A stretch of DNA of 11,644 nucleotides, from NCBI GenBank assembly GCA_947589635.1, contig CANQCC010000046.1, positions 1-11,644 of the forward strand, given 5' to 3'. Shown here one piece after another: positions 5,852 to 11,644 of this stretch (within the stretch, counting starts at the first letter, position 1; each line of letters opens with the position of its first letter). Origin of the DNA: an uncultured Clostridia bacterium (lineage in GTDB: Bacteria > Bacillota > Clostridia > Christensenellales > CAG-917). Below the pieces are notes generated by a model that did no database searches, was not told the DNA's origin, and worked only from the letters and a program-made list of their open reading frames with translations. A program made the translations under genes and the position numbers.

Positions 5852-6709
5852 ATGGCTGAACGGTGTGTGCTTATAATAAACAAGATGTCGGGGCGTACGG
5901 ACAAGCTCGACATTGAAAATCTGACGCGCGAGCTTGACGTAAACTCCGACTGCGATATAATATACCTCGTCGAGAAGTCCCGCCTTGAGGATCTGTCCTC
6001 ATACGACAAAATAATCGCGTGCGGCGGAGACGGCACGCTTAACGGCGTCCTCAATTGCAAAATTTCCCCGTCGGCAGAGGTCGTCTACGTCCCGTACGGC
6101 ACGCTGAACGAGACCGCCGCATATATGAGGCGCTACTCGCAGGACAGCATATCGAAAGTTGGCAGGACGGGAAAAGATTACTTTTCATATGTTTGCGCGT
6201 CGGGCAGCTTTACTCCGCTCGGATATAAGGTGGGCGCAAAAAGCAAAAAGAGGTTTAAGTTTCTTGCATATCTTAAAAGCGTCATCGGCGAATACAAGAT
6301 CTGGAATATTCCCGCCCGCATAGAGCTGGACGGGCGCGTCATCGACGGGCCCTTTACCCTGATAATGGCGATAAATTCTCCATCCTGTTTCAGATTCCGA
6401 TTCAATAAAATGTTCGATCCTGACGGAGACGGGATCCATCTTCTGCTTATAAAATCGCCTAAGCGGCGCGGCATAGCGGGCGCGGCAAAGATGTTCTTCC
6501 TGTTTTTCAGGGCTTTCTTTATAGGCTTCAAAAAGCTGTACGACAAAAAGAATATGCTGTTCCTTCCCGTCCGCTCTTTTGATATGAGCCTTGAAAGTCC
6601 GACGGCGTTCGACCTTGACGGGGAGCTTTATATCCTTGAAGGGGACTTGAAAACAGAGTGTCTGCCGCCGCCCTTCACAATAAAAATTTACGCGCCGAAA
6701 AAATCTTAA
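5852..6709 (+). CDS. Diacylglycerol/lipid kinase family protein (DAGK catalytic domain, YegS/BmrU type)
   Basis: 285 residues, close to the usual 290-310. It transfers phosphate from ATP to a lipid such as diacylglycerol at the membrane face. The nucleotide-binding N domain starts at residue 6 (VLIINKMSG); the catalytic-loop motif GGDGT is at 58-62, followed by the second motif VPYGTLNE at 80-87 (family: P-x-G-T-x-N). The C-terminal beta-sandwich includes FDPDGDGIHLLLI near 189-201 and the closing DLDGE at 254-258. The start is chosen because the domain begins right there, yet no ribosome binding site precedes ATG 5852 and a terminator ends 11 bases upstream, so its expression signals are unclear. 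The exact lipid cannot be told. Confidence 0.9.
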   Translation: MAERCVLIINKMSGRTDKLDIENLTRELDVNSDCDIIYLVEKSRLEDLSSYDKIIACGGDGTLNGVLNCKISPSAEVVYVPYGTLNETAAYMRRYSQDSISKVGRTGKDYFSYVCASGSFTPLGYKVGAKSKKRFKFLAYLKSVIGEYKIWNIPARIELDGRVIDGPFTLIMAINSPSCFRFRFNKMFDPDGDGIHLLLIKSPKRRGIAGAAKMFFLFFRAFFIGFKKLYDKKNMLFLPVRSFDMSLESPTAFDLDGELYILEGDLKTECLPPPFTIKIYAPKKS

Positions 6710-6751
6710 AAACCGCAATATCCGCACTTTAATTATGCGTTTTGAAAAGAT

Positions 6752-6785
6752 AAAAGCCGTTTTGATGTCAACGGCTTTTCATTTT
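6752..6785. terminator. Terminator between lipid kinase and serine dehydratase genes
   Basis: AAAAGCCGTT (6752-6761) pairs with AACGGCTTTT (6770-6779) around an eight-base loop, followed by CATTTT on plus and ATCTTTTC on minus. It lies 42 bases past the kinase stop and 122 bases past the dehydratase stop, so it can serve both convergent genes. Between it and 6902 I see no gene. Confidence 0.82.
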
Positions 6786-6901
6786 ACATACATATCGTTC
6801 GCGCGGGGCTAAGGCTTAAGCGTATCCGCTGTCCCGCTTCTCCGCGAGCGTTTTTTTGCGCGAGGTGATTTTTGTCGGCTTGATTTTTGCGGGAAAGTCC
6901 G

Positions 6902-8125
6902 CTACTGTCTTGATTTTTTGGAGAGGCGGGAAAAGGCGTAGCCTTTCGCGAGGCCTCCGACGGAGGTTTCGCGGTAGTCGGGGTTCATATCCTTGCCCGT
7001 CTGATACATGGTGCGCACTACGGCGTCGAAGGAGATCTGGCGCGAGCCGGACAAGAAGGTCGCAAGCGAAACCGCGTTTATCGCCCTCATCGCGGCGACG
7101 GCGTTGCGCTCGATGCAAGGGATCTGCACGAGGCCGTCCACGGGATCGCAGGTCAGCCCGAGGTGATGCTCCATTGCTATCTCGGCGGCGTACTCAAGCT
7201 GGTCGAGGCTCATGCCCTTAAGTTGGGCTACTGCTGCCGCAGCCATGCTGCAAGCGGTGCCGCACTCCGCCTGACATCCGCACTCCGCGCCGCTTATCGA
7301 GGCGTTTGTCTTGACGAGGTCGCCTATTATGCCCGCGGCGGCAAGCGCGTCGACTATCTTATCCTCGCCGTATTCGTATTTGACCTTTTCGTACATCAGC
7401 ACGGCGGGCAAAATTCCCGACGCGCCGCAAGTGGGGGCGGTGACGATCCTTCCTCCCGCCGCATTTTGCTCGGACACGGCGTAGGCGTAGGCGCATACAA
7501 GGCGATTTTCGCGGTTTTCGGGCTCCTCGTCCTCGATCACCTGATCGAAAAGAGTCTTGGCCTTGCGCTCCGTGCAAAGTCCTCCCGGCAGCGTGCCGCT
7601 CTTCATAAGCCCGCTGTACACGGCGTTGGACATCGCCTGCCACATCTCAAGCAGATATTCCCTTATCCCGTCGCCCTCAAAACGCGAGACATATTCGGCA
7701 AGACCAATGCCCTGCGATTCGCAATAAGTCTTTATCTCCTCGAAAGAGTTGTGCGGATAGACGTCCTCCGCTTCGACATACGGCACGCCCTCCATGGCTA
7801 TGGCACCGCCCCCGACGGACAGCACGCGGCAAGTCTTTATCTGCCTGCCCTCGCCGTCGTACGCGTAAAGGTCCATCGTGTTGGGATGCTCGACGCGAGT
7901 CGCCGCGTCAAAGACCACCTCGACAGGTTTTGTAAACGTCTTTTCAAGCACCTTATCAGTGCCGTGCCCCATGCCCGTCAGCGCGAGCGAGCCGTACAGC
8001 ACCGCTTTGAAGGACTGCGCACCCGGCACAAGCCGCTCGAAACAGACCGCCGCTCTTTCGGGGCCCATGGTGTGCGAGCTGGACGGCCCGCGGCCTATCT
8101 TATATAACTCCCTGAGACTTTTCAT
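6902..8125 (-). CDS. sdaA: L-serine dehydratase (L-serine ammonia-lyase), iron-sulfur dependent, single chain
   Basis: Cytoplasmic enzyme that deaminates L-serine to pyruvate and ammonia with a [4Fe-4S] cluster. The start is 8125: GGAGGG at 8134-8129 precedes it, while the earlier in-frame start at 8152 lies upstream of the -10 box. It has 407 residues: a beta-type domain first (SSSHTMGP at 15-22), an alpha-type domain from about 150, with PTCGASGILPA at 231-241. Cluster ligands expected from the family are Cys284 (GCQAE), Cys326 (LTCDPV) and Cys337 (IPCIERN). This is the fused form; many Bacillota split it into sdaAA and sdaAB, and it is shorter than the E. coli enzyme (about 454). Extra Cys282 and Cys288 flank the first ligand where relatives usually have Val or Ile. 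Single-gene unit with its own promoter. Confidence 0.95.
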   Translation of the reverse strand: MKSLRELYKIGRGPSSSHTMGPERAAVCFERLVPGAQSFKAVLYGSLALTGMGHGTDKVLEKTFTKPVEVVFDAATRVEHPNTMDLYAYDGEGRQIKTCRVLSVGGGAIAMEGVPYVEAEDVYPHNSFEEIKTYCESQGIGLAEYVSRFEGDGIREYLLEMWQAMSNAVYSGLMKSGTLPGGLCTERKAKTLFDQVIEDEEPENRENRLVCAYAYAVSEQNAAGGRIVTAPTCGASGILPAVLMYEKVKYEYGEDKIVDALAAAGIIGDLVKTNASISGAECGCQAECGTACSMAAAAVAQLKGMSLDQLEYAAEIAMEHHLGLTCDPVDGLVQIPCIERNAVAAMRAINAVSLATFLSGSRQISFDAVVRTMYQTGKDMNPDYRETSVGGLAKGYAFSRLSKKSRQ

Positions 8126-8140
8126 GATCCCTCCGCAAAA

Positions 8141-8169
8141 ATTATATCGCATAAGAGGCGCAAAGGCAA
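8141..8169 (-). promoter_or_regulatory. Promoter of the L-serine dehydratase gene
   Basis: On the minus strand -35 TTGCCT (8169-8164), 17-base spacer, -10 TATAAT (8146-8141). Transcription would start around 8134, leaving a leader of only about 10 bases that is essentially the GGAGGG ribosome binding site itself. Confidence 0.7.
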
Positions 8170-8185
8170 TAGAAATCGCGTTGCA

Positions 8186-8261
8186 ATTTGTTGGTTTCCC
8201 TCCTACTCTTCAAAATGTAAGATTCGATTTGTTTGCTTCCCACCCTAGAAAAAGCAAGATT
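8186..8261. repeat. Imperfect tandem repeat upstream of sdaA
   Basis: Unit 1 (8186-8224, 39 bases) and unit 2 (8227-8261, 35 bases) both begin ATTTGTT.G.TTCCC, have an A-rich middle and end AAGATT. They differ by a few substitutions and a gap of three or four bases. The copies lie just upstream of the sdaA -35 box, so they may be two binding sites for a regulator of sdaA. They have no spacers and no further copies, so this is not a CRISPR array. Confidence 0.5.
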
Positions 8262-8294
8262 AAATTTACTTCTTCTCCGCCAAAAAAACGCAAA

Positions 8295-8364
8295 GATTTA
8301 AGCGGGCGACTTCAGGGCGGCAGAGCGGCTTTTGCGCTTCAAGGCGCGACGCGCCCGCCAAATC
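8295..8364. other. Large imperfect hairpin in the sdaA-typA intergenic region
   Basis: GATTT (8295-8299) pairs with AAATC (8360-8364) and, after a small internal loop, GCGGGCG (8302-8308) with CGCCCGC (8352-8358). The enclosed part can form GCGC/GCGC (8334-8337 with 8344-8347); an alternative inner palindrome is GGCGCG-A-CGCGCC (8343-8355). It lies upstream of both divergent promoters, so neither mRNA would contain it. The rest of 8126-8405 holds the sdaA promoter and the tandem repeat, and no gene that I can support. Confidence 0.45.
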
Positions 8365-8405
8365 AAAAAAATTTGCAAAAATTTATGGTATCTGCCCCTA
8401 TCGAT

Positions 8406-8435
8406 TTGCCAAAAAACAACAAAGTGTGCTATCAT
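8406..8435 (+). promoter_or_regulatory. Extended -10 promoter of typA
   Basis: TTGCCA (8406-8411), 18-base spacer, TATCAT (8430-8435), with the extended -10 element TG at 8427-8428 one base before it. Transcription would start near 8442, giving a leader of about 55 bases. Confidence 0.7.
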
Positions 8436-8466
8436 TATGCGAAATTAAGTAAAAAATAAATTTTAT

Positions 8467-8483
8467 ACGCGCCACGCGCGCGT
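8467..8483 (+). promoter_or_regulatory. GC hairpin in the typA leader
   Basis: ACGCGC (8467-8472) pairs with GCGCGT (8478-8483) around the loop CACGC. It ends 13 bases before the typA start codon, where a ribosome binding site is otherwise hard to find, so it may shape access of the ribosome. Confidence 0.45.
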
Positions 8484-8496
8484 CGGACACTTGGAT

Positions 8497-10302
8497 ATGA
8501 AAAGAGACGACCTTCGCAACATCGCAATAATAGCGCACGTCGACCACGGCAAGACAACGCTTGTGGACGGCATGCTTAAACAATCGGGCACTTTCAGAGA
8601 GAATCAGCAAGTGGCCACTTGCGTCATGGACTCCGGCGATCTCGAGCGCGAGCGCGGCATAACCATACTTGCCAAAAACACGTCCATCCACTATAACGGC
8701 GTAAAGATCAACGTCATTGACACCCCGGGGCACGCGGACTTCTCCGGCGAGGTCGAGCGCGTGCTGAAGATGGTCGCCGGCGTAGTCCTGCTTGTGGACG
8801 CCGCGGAAGGGCCTATGCCTCAGACGCGATTCGTGGTGCAAAAGGCGCTGGAGCTTGGGCTTAAGATCATCATCGTCATAAACAAGATAGACCGCCCCGA
8901 CGCGCGCCTTGACGAAGTCGCCGATGAAGTGTTGGAGCTTCTTCTAGACCTTGACGCCACGGACGAGCAGCTTGCAAGCCCTATCCTCTACTGCTCGGGC
9001 AAGGCGGGCACCGCCACTACGGACTATCATGTGCCGGGCAAGGACCTCAAGCCTCTTTTCGACGCTATACTTAACTATATCCCCGCTCCCGAAGGCGACG
9101 AGACGGGCGAGCTTCAGCTGCTTGTCTCCGCGATAGACTACAACGACTATGTCGGGCGCATAGGCATCGGCCGCATAGAGCGCGGTAGGATAAATATGGC
9201 AAAAGAAGTCGTCGTTTGCGATTATCACAGCGGCATTTCCCCATACAAGAGCAAGATAGTCAACCTGTTTCAGATAGAGGGCCTCAAGCGCGTGCCCGTC
9301 GAGGACGCGTACGTAGGCGACATCGTCTGCTTCAGCGGAATTGAAAATATCACCATAGGCAACACCATCTGCTCCCCGCAAAAGATAGAGCCCGTCCCCT
9401 TCGTCAAGATCGTCAACGACAGCCCCTTCGCGGGCAAAGACGGCAAGTACGTCACCTCCCGCCACCTGAGAGACCGCCTGTTTAAGGAGTTGCAAAAAGA
9501 CGTCTCTTTGCGCGTGTATCAGACCGAAACTCCCGATACGTTCAAAGTCTGCGGCAGAGGCGAAATGCACCTGTCCATACTTATCGAAACCATGCGCCGC
9601 GAGGGCTACGAGTTTGGCGTTGGCACTCCGCGCGTAATTTATAAGACGATAGACGGCGTAAAATGCGAGCCTATGGAGCGCCTCTTTATAGACGTCCCAA
9701 GCGACTGCGTCGGCGCCGTCATGGAGCGCATGGGCATAAGAAAAGGCGAGCTTGTCACAATGGATCCCGTGGGCAGCCGTATCCGCATGGAGTTCAAGAT
9801 CCCCGCGCGTGGCCTGTTCGGGTTCAAAAACGAATTTCTCACGGATACCAAAGGCGAAGGCGTCATGAATCAGCTCTTCGACGGCTATGCGCCCGCAAAA
9901 GGCGCGATACAACACCGCTTTACGGGCTCTCTCGTCGCGTACGAGACGGGCGAGGCGACCACCTACGGCCTGTTCAACGCGCAGGATCGCGGACAGCTGT
10001 TCATCACCCCGCAAACCCCCGTATACGAGGGCATGGTCGTGGGCGTAACGCCTAAGAGCGAGGACATCCGCGTGAACGTCTGTAAGCAAAAACAGATGAC
10101 AAATATGCGCGCCGCGGGCAGCGACGAGGCCCTGCGCCTGAACACTCCCCGCAAGATGAGCCTTGAGGAATCACTTGAATTCTTAGGCGACGACGAGATG
10201 CTTGAGATCACGCCGCACAACATCCGCGTGCGCAAGGTCATACTTTCGGGCGAGAAACGTCTGAAACTTGCCTTTGGCAAAAAGAACGAACAAAATCAAT
10301 GA
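8497..10302 (+). CDS. typA: Translational GTPase TypA/BipA
   Basis: Ribosome-binding GTPase of the EF-G superfamily involved in ribosome assembly and in growth under cold or other stress. 601 residues, the normal length (about 605-615). GTPase motifs in order: AHVDHGKTT (13-21), RGITI (53-57), DTPGH (75-79), NKID (129-132) and SGKAG as G5. Then come domain II, domain III (GRGEMHLSILIETMRREGYEF) and the TypA-specific C-terminal domain with EFLTDTKGEGVMNQLF and the late MSLEESLEFLGDDEMLEITP segment. The start ATG 8497 gives the MKRDDLRNIAI beginning typical of the family; an in-frame TTG six bases upstream is a less likely start. Upstream bases offer only weak GGA matches, so no normal ribosome binding site is visible. 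Monocistronic, with its own promoter and terminator. Confidence 0.97.
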   Translation: MKRDDLRNIAIIAHVDHGKTTLVDGMLKQSGTFRENQQVATCVMDSGDLERERGITILAKNTSIHYNGVKINVIDTPGHADFSGEVERVLKMVAGVVLLVDAAEGPMPQTRFVVQKALELGLKIIIVINKIDRPDARLDEVADEVLELLLDLDATDEQLASPILYCSGKAGTATTDYHVPGKDLKPLFDAILNYIPAPEGDETGELQLLVSAIDYNDYVGRIGIGRIERGRINMAKEVVVCDYHSGISPYKSKIVNLFQIEGLKRVPVEDAYVGDIVCFSGIENITIGNTICSPQKIEPVPFVKIVNDSPFAGKDGKYVTSRHLRDRLFKELQKDVSLRVYQTETPDTFKVCGRGEMHLSILIETMRREGYEFGVGTPRVIYKTIDGVKCEPMERLFIDVPSDCVGAVMERMGIRKGELVTMDPVGSRIRMEFKIPARGLFGFKNEFLTDTKGEGVMNQLFDGYAPAKGAIQHRFTGSLVAYETGEATTYGLFNAQDRGQLFITPQTPVYEGMVVGVTPKSEDIRVNVCKQKQMTNMRAAGSDEALRLNTPRKMSLEESLEFLGDDEMLEITPHNIRVRKVILSGEKRLKLAFGKKNEQNQ

Positions 10303-10306
10303 CTTT

Positions 10307-10338
10307 AAGCGGCTTAAAGCAAAAGCCGCTTTTATTTT
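10307..10338 (+). terminator. Terminator of typA
   Basis: AAGCGGCTT (10307-10315) pairs with AAGCCGCTT (10323-10331) around a seven-base loop, followed by TTATTTT. It begins 5 bases after the typA stop codon. Confidence 0.9.
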
Positions 10339-10362
10339 CGCGGAAAACCCGCAGACTGCGGC

Positions 10363-10391
10363 TTGACAATCTTAAAAACGCATGCAATAAT
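10363..10391 (+). promoter_or_regulatory. Promoter of the 95-residue protein gene
   Basis: TTGACA (10363-10368), 17-base spacer, AATAAT (10386-10391), with an extended -10 TG at 10383-10384. Transcription would start near 10398, about 18 bases before the start codon. Confidence 0.75.
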
Positions 10392-10415
10392 CTGTTTGTA
10401 AAGCGAGGTGAATTT

Positions 10416-10703
10416 ATGTCTTATTACACTCCCGACGATATCAAACGCGCAGGCAGACGCGCCGTAGACATCAGAGAAAAGGCGCAAAACCATGACGCAA
10501 GTTGCTTCTACGACGGCAGAAGATACGCCATCGAGGTGCTTGCGCCCGCAAGCGAATCGCTCGCGCATGAATTTCTCGACTACATTTACGATTGCGAATC
10601 CGCTTACAGCCCTAACTTCGGCAAGTTTATCGACGGGCTGGAGCACTATGCCGGCGCGGGCTTCAAAATAATGATAGAAAGCTTCCAATCAAGAAATAAG
10701 TGA
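10416..10703 (+). CDS. Hypothetical protein, 95 residues
   Basis: Not recognised. The start at 10416 is supported by GAGGTG five bases upstream and by the promoter at 10363-10391; the open frame reaches back to 10299, but that stretch contains the typA terminator and this promoter. The protein is soluble and mixed alpha/beta in appearance: an N-terminal basic helix (DDIKRAGRRAVDIREKA), a strand-like RRYAIEVLAP near residues 39-48, then an aromatic-rich second half with HEFLDYIYDCES and a C-terminal helix. There are two cysteines (29 and 64) but no paired metal motif. No signal peptide or membrane segment. It forms its own transcription unit between typA and a terminator at 10746. Confidence 0.8.
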   Translation: MSYYTPDDIKRAGRRAVDIREKAQNHDASCFYDGRRYAIEVLAPASESLAHEFLDYIYDCESAYSPNFGKFIDGLEHYAGAGFKIMIESFQSRNK

Positions 10704-10745
10704 CCTTCCCGCCGCGGGAGGCTTAACAAAACGCAAATTTGCAAT

Positions 10746-10777
10746 AGGCTTGTCAATTTGGCAAGCCTTTGATTTTT
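10746..10777 (+). terminator. Terminator of the 95-residue protein gene
   Basis: AGGCTTGTC (10746-10754) pairs with GGCAAGCCT (10760-10768), one G-U pair, loop AATTT, then TTGATTTTT. A GC-rich hairpin right after the stop (about 10704-10721) has no T run. The stretch 10778-10888 shows nothing I can name. Confidence 0.82.
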
Positions 10778-10888
10778 GCGCCCAAGACAAACGGAAATAA
10801 ATCGAAAACAAAAATAAGATATCCAAAAAGTTTTGAAAACCGGCTGAAAATATAAAGGTCGAACGATCTTGAAAAACTTTTACCCGAC

Positions 10889-10917
10889 AAATCAAAAAGA
10901 GCGGAGGGTTCCGCTCT
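10889..10917 (-). terminator. Terminator of the recR-linked minus-strand unit
   Basis: On the minus strand AGAGCGGA (10917-10910) pairs with TCCGCTCT (10905-10898) around a four-base loop, followed by TTTTGATTTG. It is 95 bases past the stop of the 102-residue gene. A smaller hairpin, GGCGC (10925-10929) with GCGCC (10936-10940), and a 9-base direct repeat TTGCCGCAT (10947 and 10962) lie in between. Confidence 0.75.
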
Positions 10918-11011
10918 CGTTTAAGGCGCGTTTAAGCGCCAAAACATTGCCGCATAATGGCTTGCCGCATGCCAAAACAAGCTGCCAAGGCTAAGATAGC
11001 GCCCTGCCCTT

Positions 11012-11320
11012 TTATCTGTCCTTATACGGGACGTATTCCACGGACGAGAAGAAGGTGGACATGGGCAGGTCTCTCTGCTGTTGAAATTCCGGCTCGAGCT
11101 GTTTCATATATCTTTTCGCCTCGGCCTTATCGTAGAATTTTGCCGCTTTGTCCTCGGTGAGGCCGAAGGTTATCGCCTTGTGTCTCAACTCGCCGTACGA
11201 GTCAAAATCGGGACCGTTGCTGAAATAGACGTAGTTTGGCGCCATGCCGTACTTCTGGCAGCGCCTCTTCGCCTCGCTTGTAAGGGTAAATCTTATCATA
11301 TATTCGTCAAACCAACCCAT
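11012..11320 (-). CDS. Hypothetical protein, 102 residues, downstream of recR
   Basis: Not recognised. The start at 11320 is fixed by GGAGG at 11332-11328, seven bases upstream; an earlier in-frame TTG lies upstream of that site. The protein is charged, soluble and rich in aromatic residues, with an N-terminal GWFDEYMIRFTL, a middle YVYFSNGPDFDSYGELRHKAI and a Lys/Glu-rich helix around residues 57-80 (TEDKAAKFYDKAEAKRYMKQLEPEF). One cysteine, no metal motif, no membrane segment. Its start is 44 bases beyond the recR stop with no terminator between, so it is probably read from the recR transcript. A role in recombination is only a guess from position. Confidence 0.8.
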   Translation of the reverse strand: MGWFDEYMIRFTLTSEAKRRCQKYGMAPNYVYFSNGPDFDSYGELRHKAITFGLTEDKAAKFYDKAEAKRYMKQLEPEFQQQRDLPMSTFFSSVEYVPYKDR

Positions 11321-11364
11321 AAAACTTCCTCCAAACAATAAGTTTTTATGTCAATGTTTTTCCT

Positions 11365-11644
11365 CTAAAGCTCTATCCTCGAGGCAAGCGCGCGGGAGAG
11401 CGTGCTTTCGTCGGCGTACTCTATCACGCTGCCCTCGGGGAGGCCGCGCGCGATACGCGTGCACTTTATGCCGAGGGGTTTAATAAGGCGAGCGATGTAC
11501 ATCGCGGTCGCCTCGCCCTCCACGTCGGGATTTGTGGCGAGGATGACCTCCTCCACTCCGTCAAGCCTGTCAAGCAGCTCCTTTATGCGGATGTCGTTGG
11601 GGCCGATGTGTTCAAGCGGAGAGATCACACCTCCAAGCACGTGA
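11365..11644 (-). CDS. recR: Recombination protein RecR, C-terminal part (5' end outside window)
   Basis: RecR works with RecO (and RecF) to load RecA at gapped DNA. The last 92 residues are visible, beginning in the middle of the well-known YHVLGG motif (HVLGGVISPLEHIGP). The Toprim domain is clear: VEEVILATNPDVEGEATAMYI carries the acidic cluster, followed by TRIARGLPEG and the terminal YADESTLSRAL. The N-terminal helix-hairpin-helix and zinc finger, about 105-110 residues, lie beyond the window's end. Usual upstream partners are dnaX and ybaB, which cannot be checked here. Confidence 0.96.
   Translation of the reverse strand, partial: HVLGGVISPLEHIGPNDIRIKELLDRLDGVEEVILATNPDVEGEATAMYIARLIKPLGIKCTRIARGLPEGSVIEYADESTLSRALASRIEL

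Noticed and set aside
6786..6901. Possible frameshifted continuation of the serine dehydratase C-terminus
   Set aside because: The enzyme already ends at the expected length after the GLAKGYAFSRLS segment; the open alternate frame beyond it has no family match.
7163..8107. Open frame of about 310 codons on the plus strand opposite sdaA
   Set aside because: Shadow of the L-serine dehydratase gene, with no ribosome binding site and no recognisable domain.
8186..8261. CRISPR-like repeats
   Set aside because: Only two diverged units directly abutting each other, no spacers and no cas genes nearby.
8126..8400. Glycine or other riboswitch upstream of sdaA
   Set aside because: The sdaA promoter lies at 8141-8169, leaving almost no leader, and no known aptamer core was recognised in the region.
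8944..10089. Open frame of about 380 codons opposite typA
   Set aside because: TypA is unmistakable on the plus strand; the antisense product has a composition typical of shadow frames and no start signals.

Overview
This is an ordinary-looking chromosomal stretch of a bacterium. It has compact genes with mostly GGAGG-type ribosome binding sites, consensus sigma-A type promoters, and strong intrinsic terminators between almost every pair of transcription units. Gene content (a CtpE-like P-type ATPase, a GPH sugar symporter, a single-chain Fe-S L-serine dehydratase, TypA, RecR, YidD, a BmrU/YegS-type lipid kinase) and signal style suggest a Bacillota/Clostridia-like anaerobe. That is inference; no rRNA or other decisive marker lies in the window. 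No tRNA, rRNA, CRISPR array, transposase, phage gene or integration site was seen.

Layout. 1-1889 (+): 3' three quarters of a P-type cation ATPase. 2133-2372 (-): small two-helix membrane protein with its own promoter, converging on the ATPase through a shared terminator. 2623-4461 (+): GPH-type sugar:cation symporter with an unusual acidic tail of about 110 residues. 4582-4788 (-): small XRE/Cro-type repressor. 4789-4999: a dense regulatory region with a perfect TTGACA-17-TATAAT promoter, two near-identical 20-bp direct repeats and a leader that can fold into a long closed stem. 5000-5485 (+): YidD with a membrane-embedded N-terminal extension. 5543-5782 (+): small DUF4177-like protein. 5852-6709 (+): diacylglycerol/lipid kinase. 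6902-8125 (-): L-serine dehydratase. 8126-8496: long intergenic region with divergent promoters, an imperfect tandem repeat and a large hairpin. 8497-10302 (+): TypA/BipA GTPase. 10416-10703 (+): unknown 95-residue protein. 10704-11011: mostly terminators. 11012-11320 (-) and 11365-11644 (-): unknown 102-residue protein directly downstream of recR, whose 5' part is outside the window.

How it works together. Most units look independent, each with promoter and terminator. Genes plausibly sharing a transcript are yidD with the DUF4177-like gene, and recR with the 102-residue gene. The most interesting part is 4582-5485, where a one-domain repressor sits back to back with a consensus promoter overlapped by repeat operators, followed by a structured leader and an atypical YidD. 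I see no clear multi-gene novel system; the rest is housekeeping plus a few unknown small proteins.
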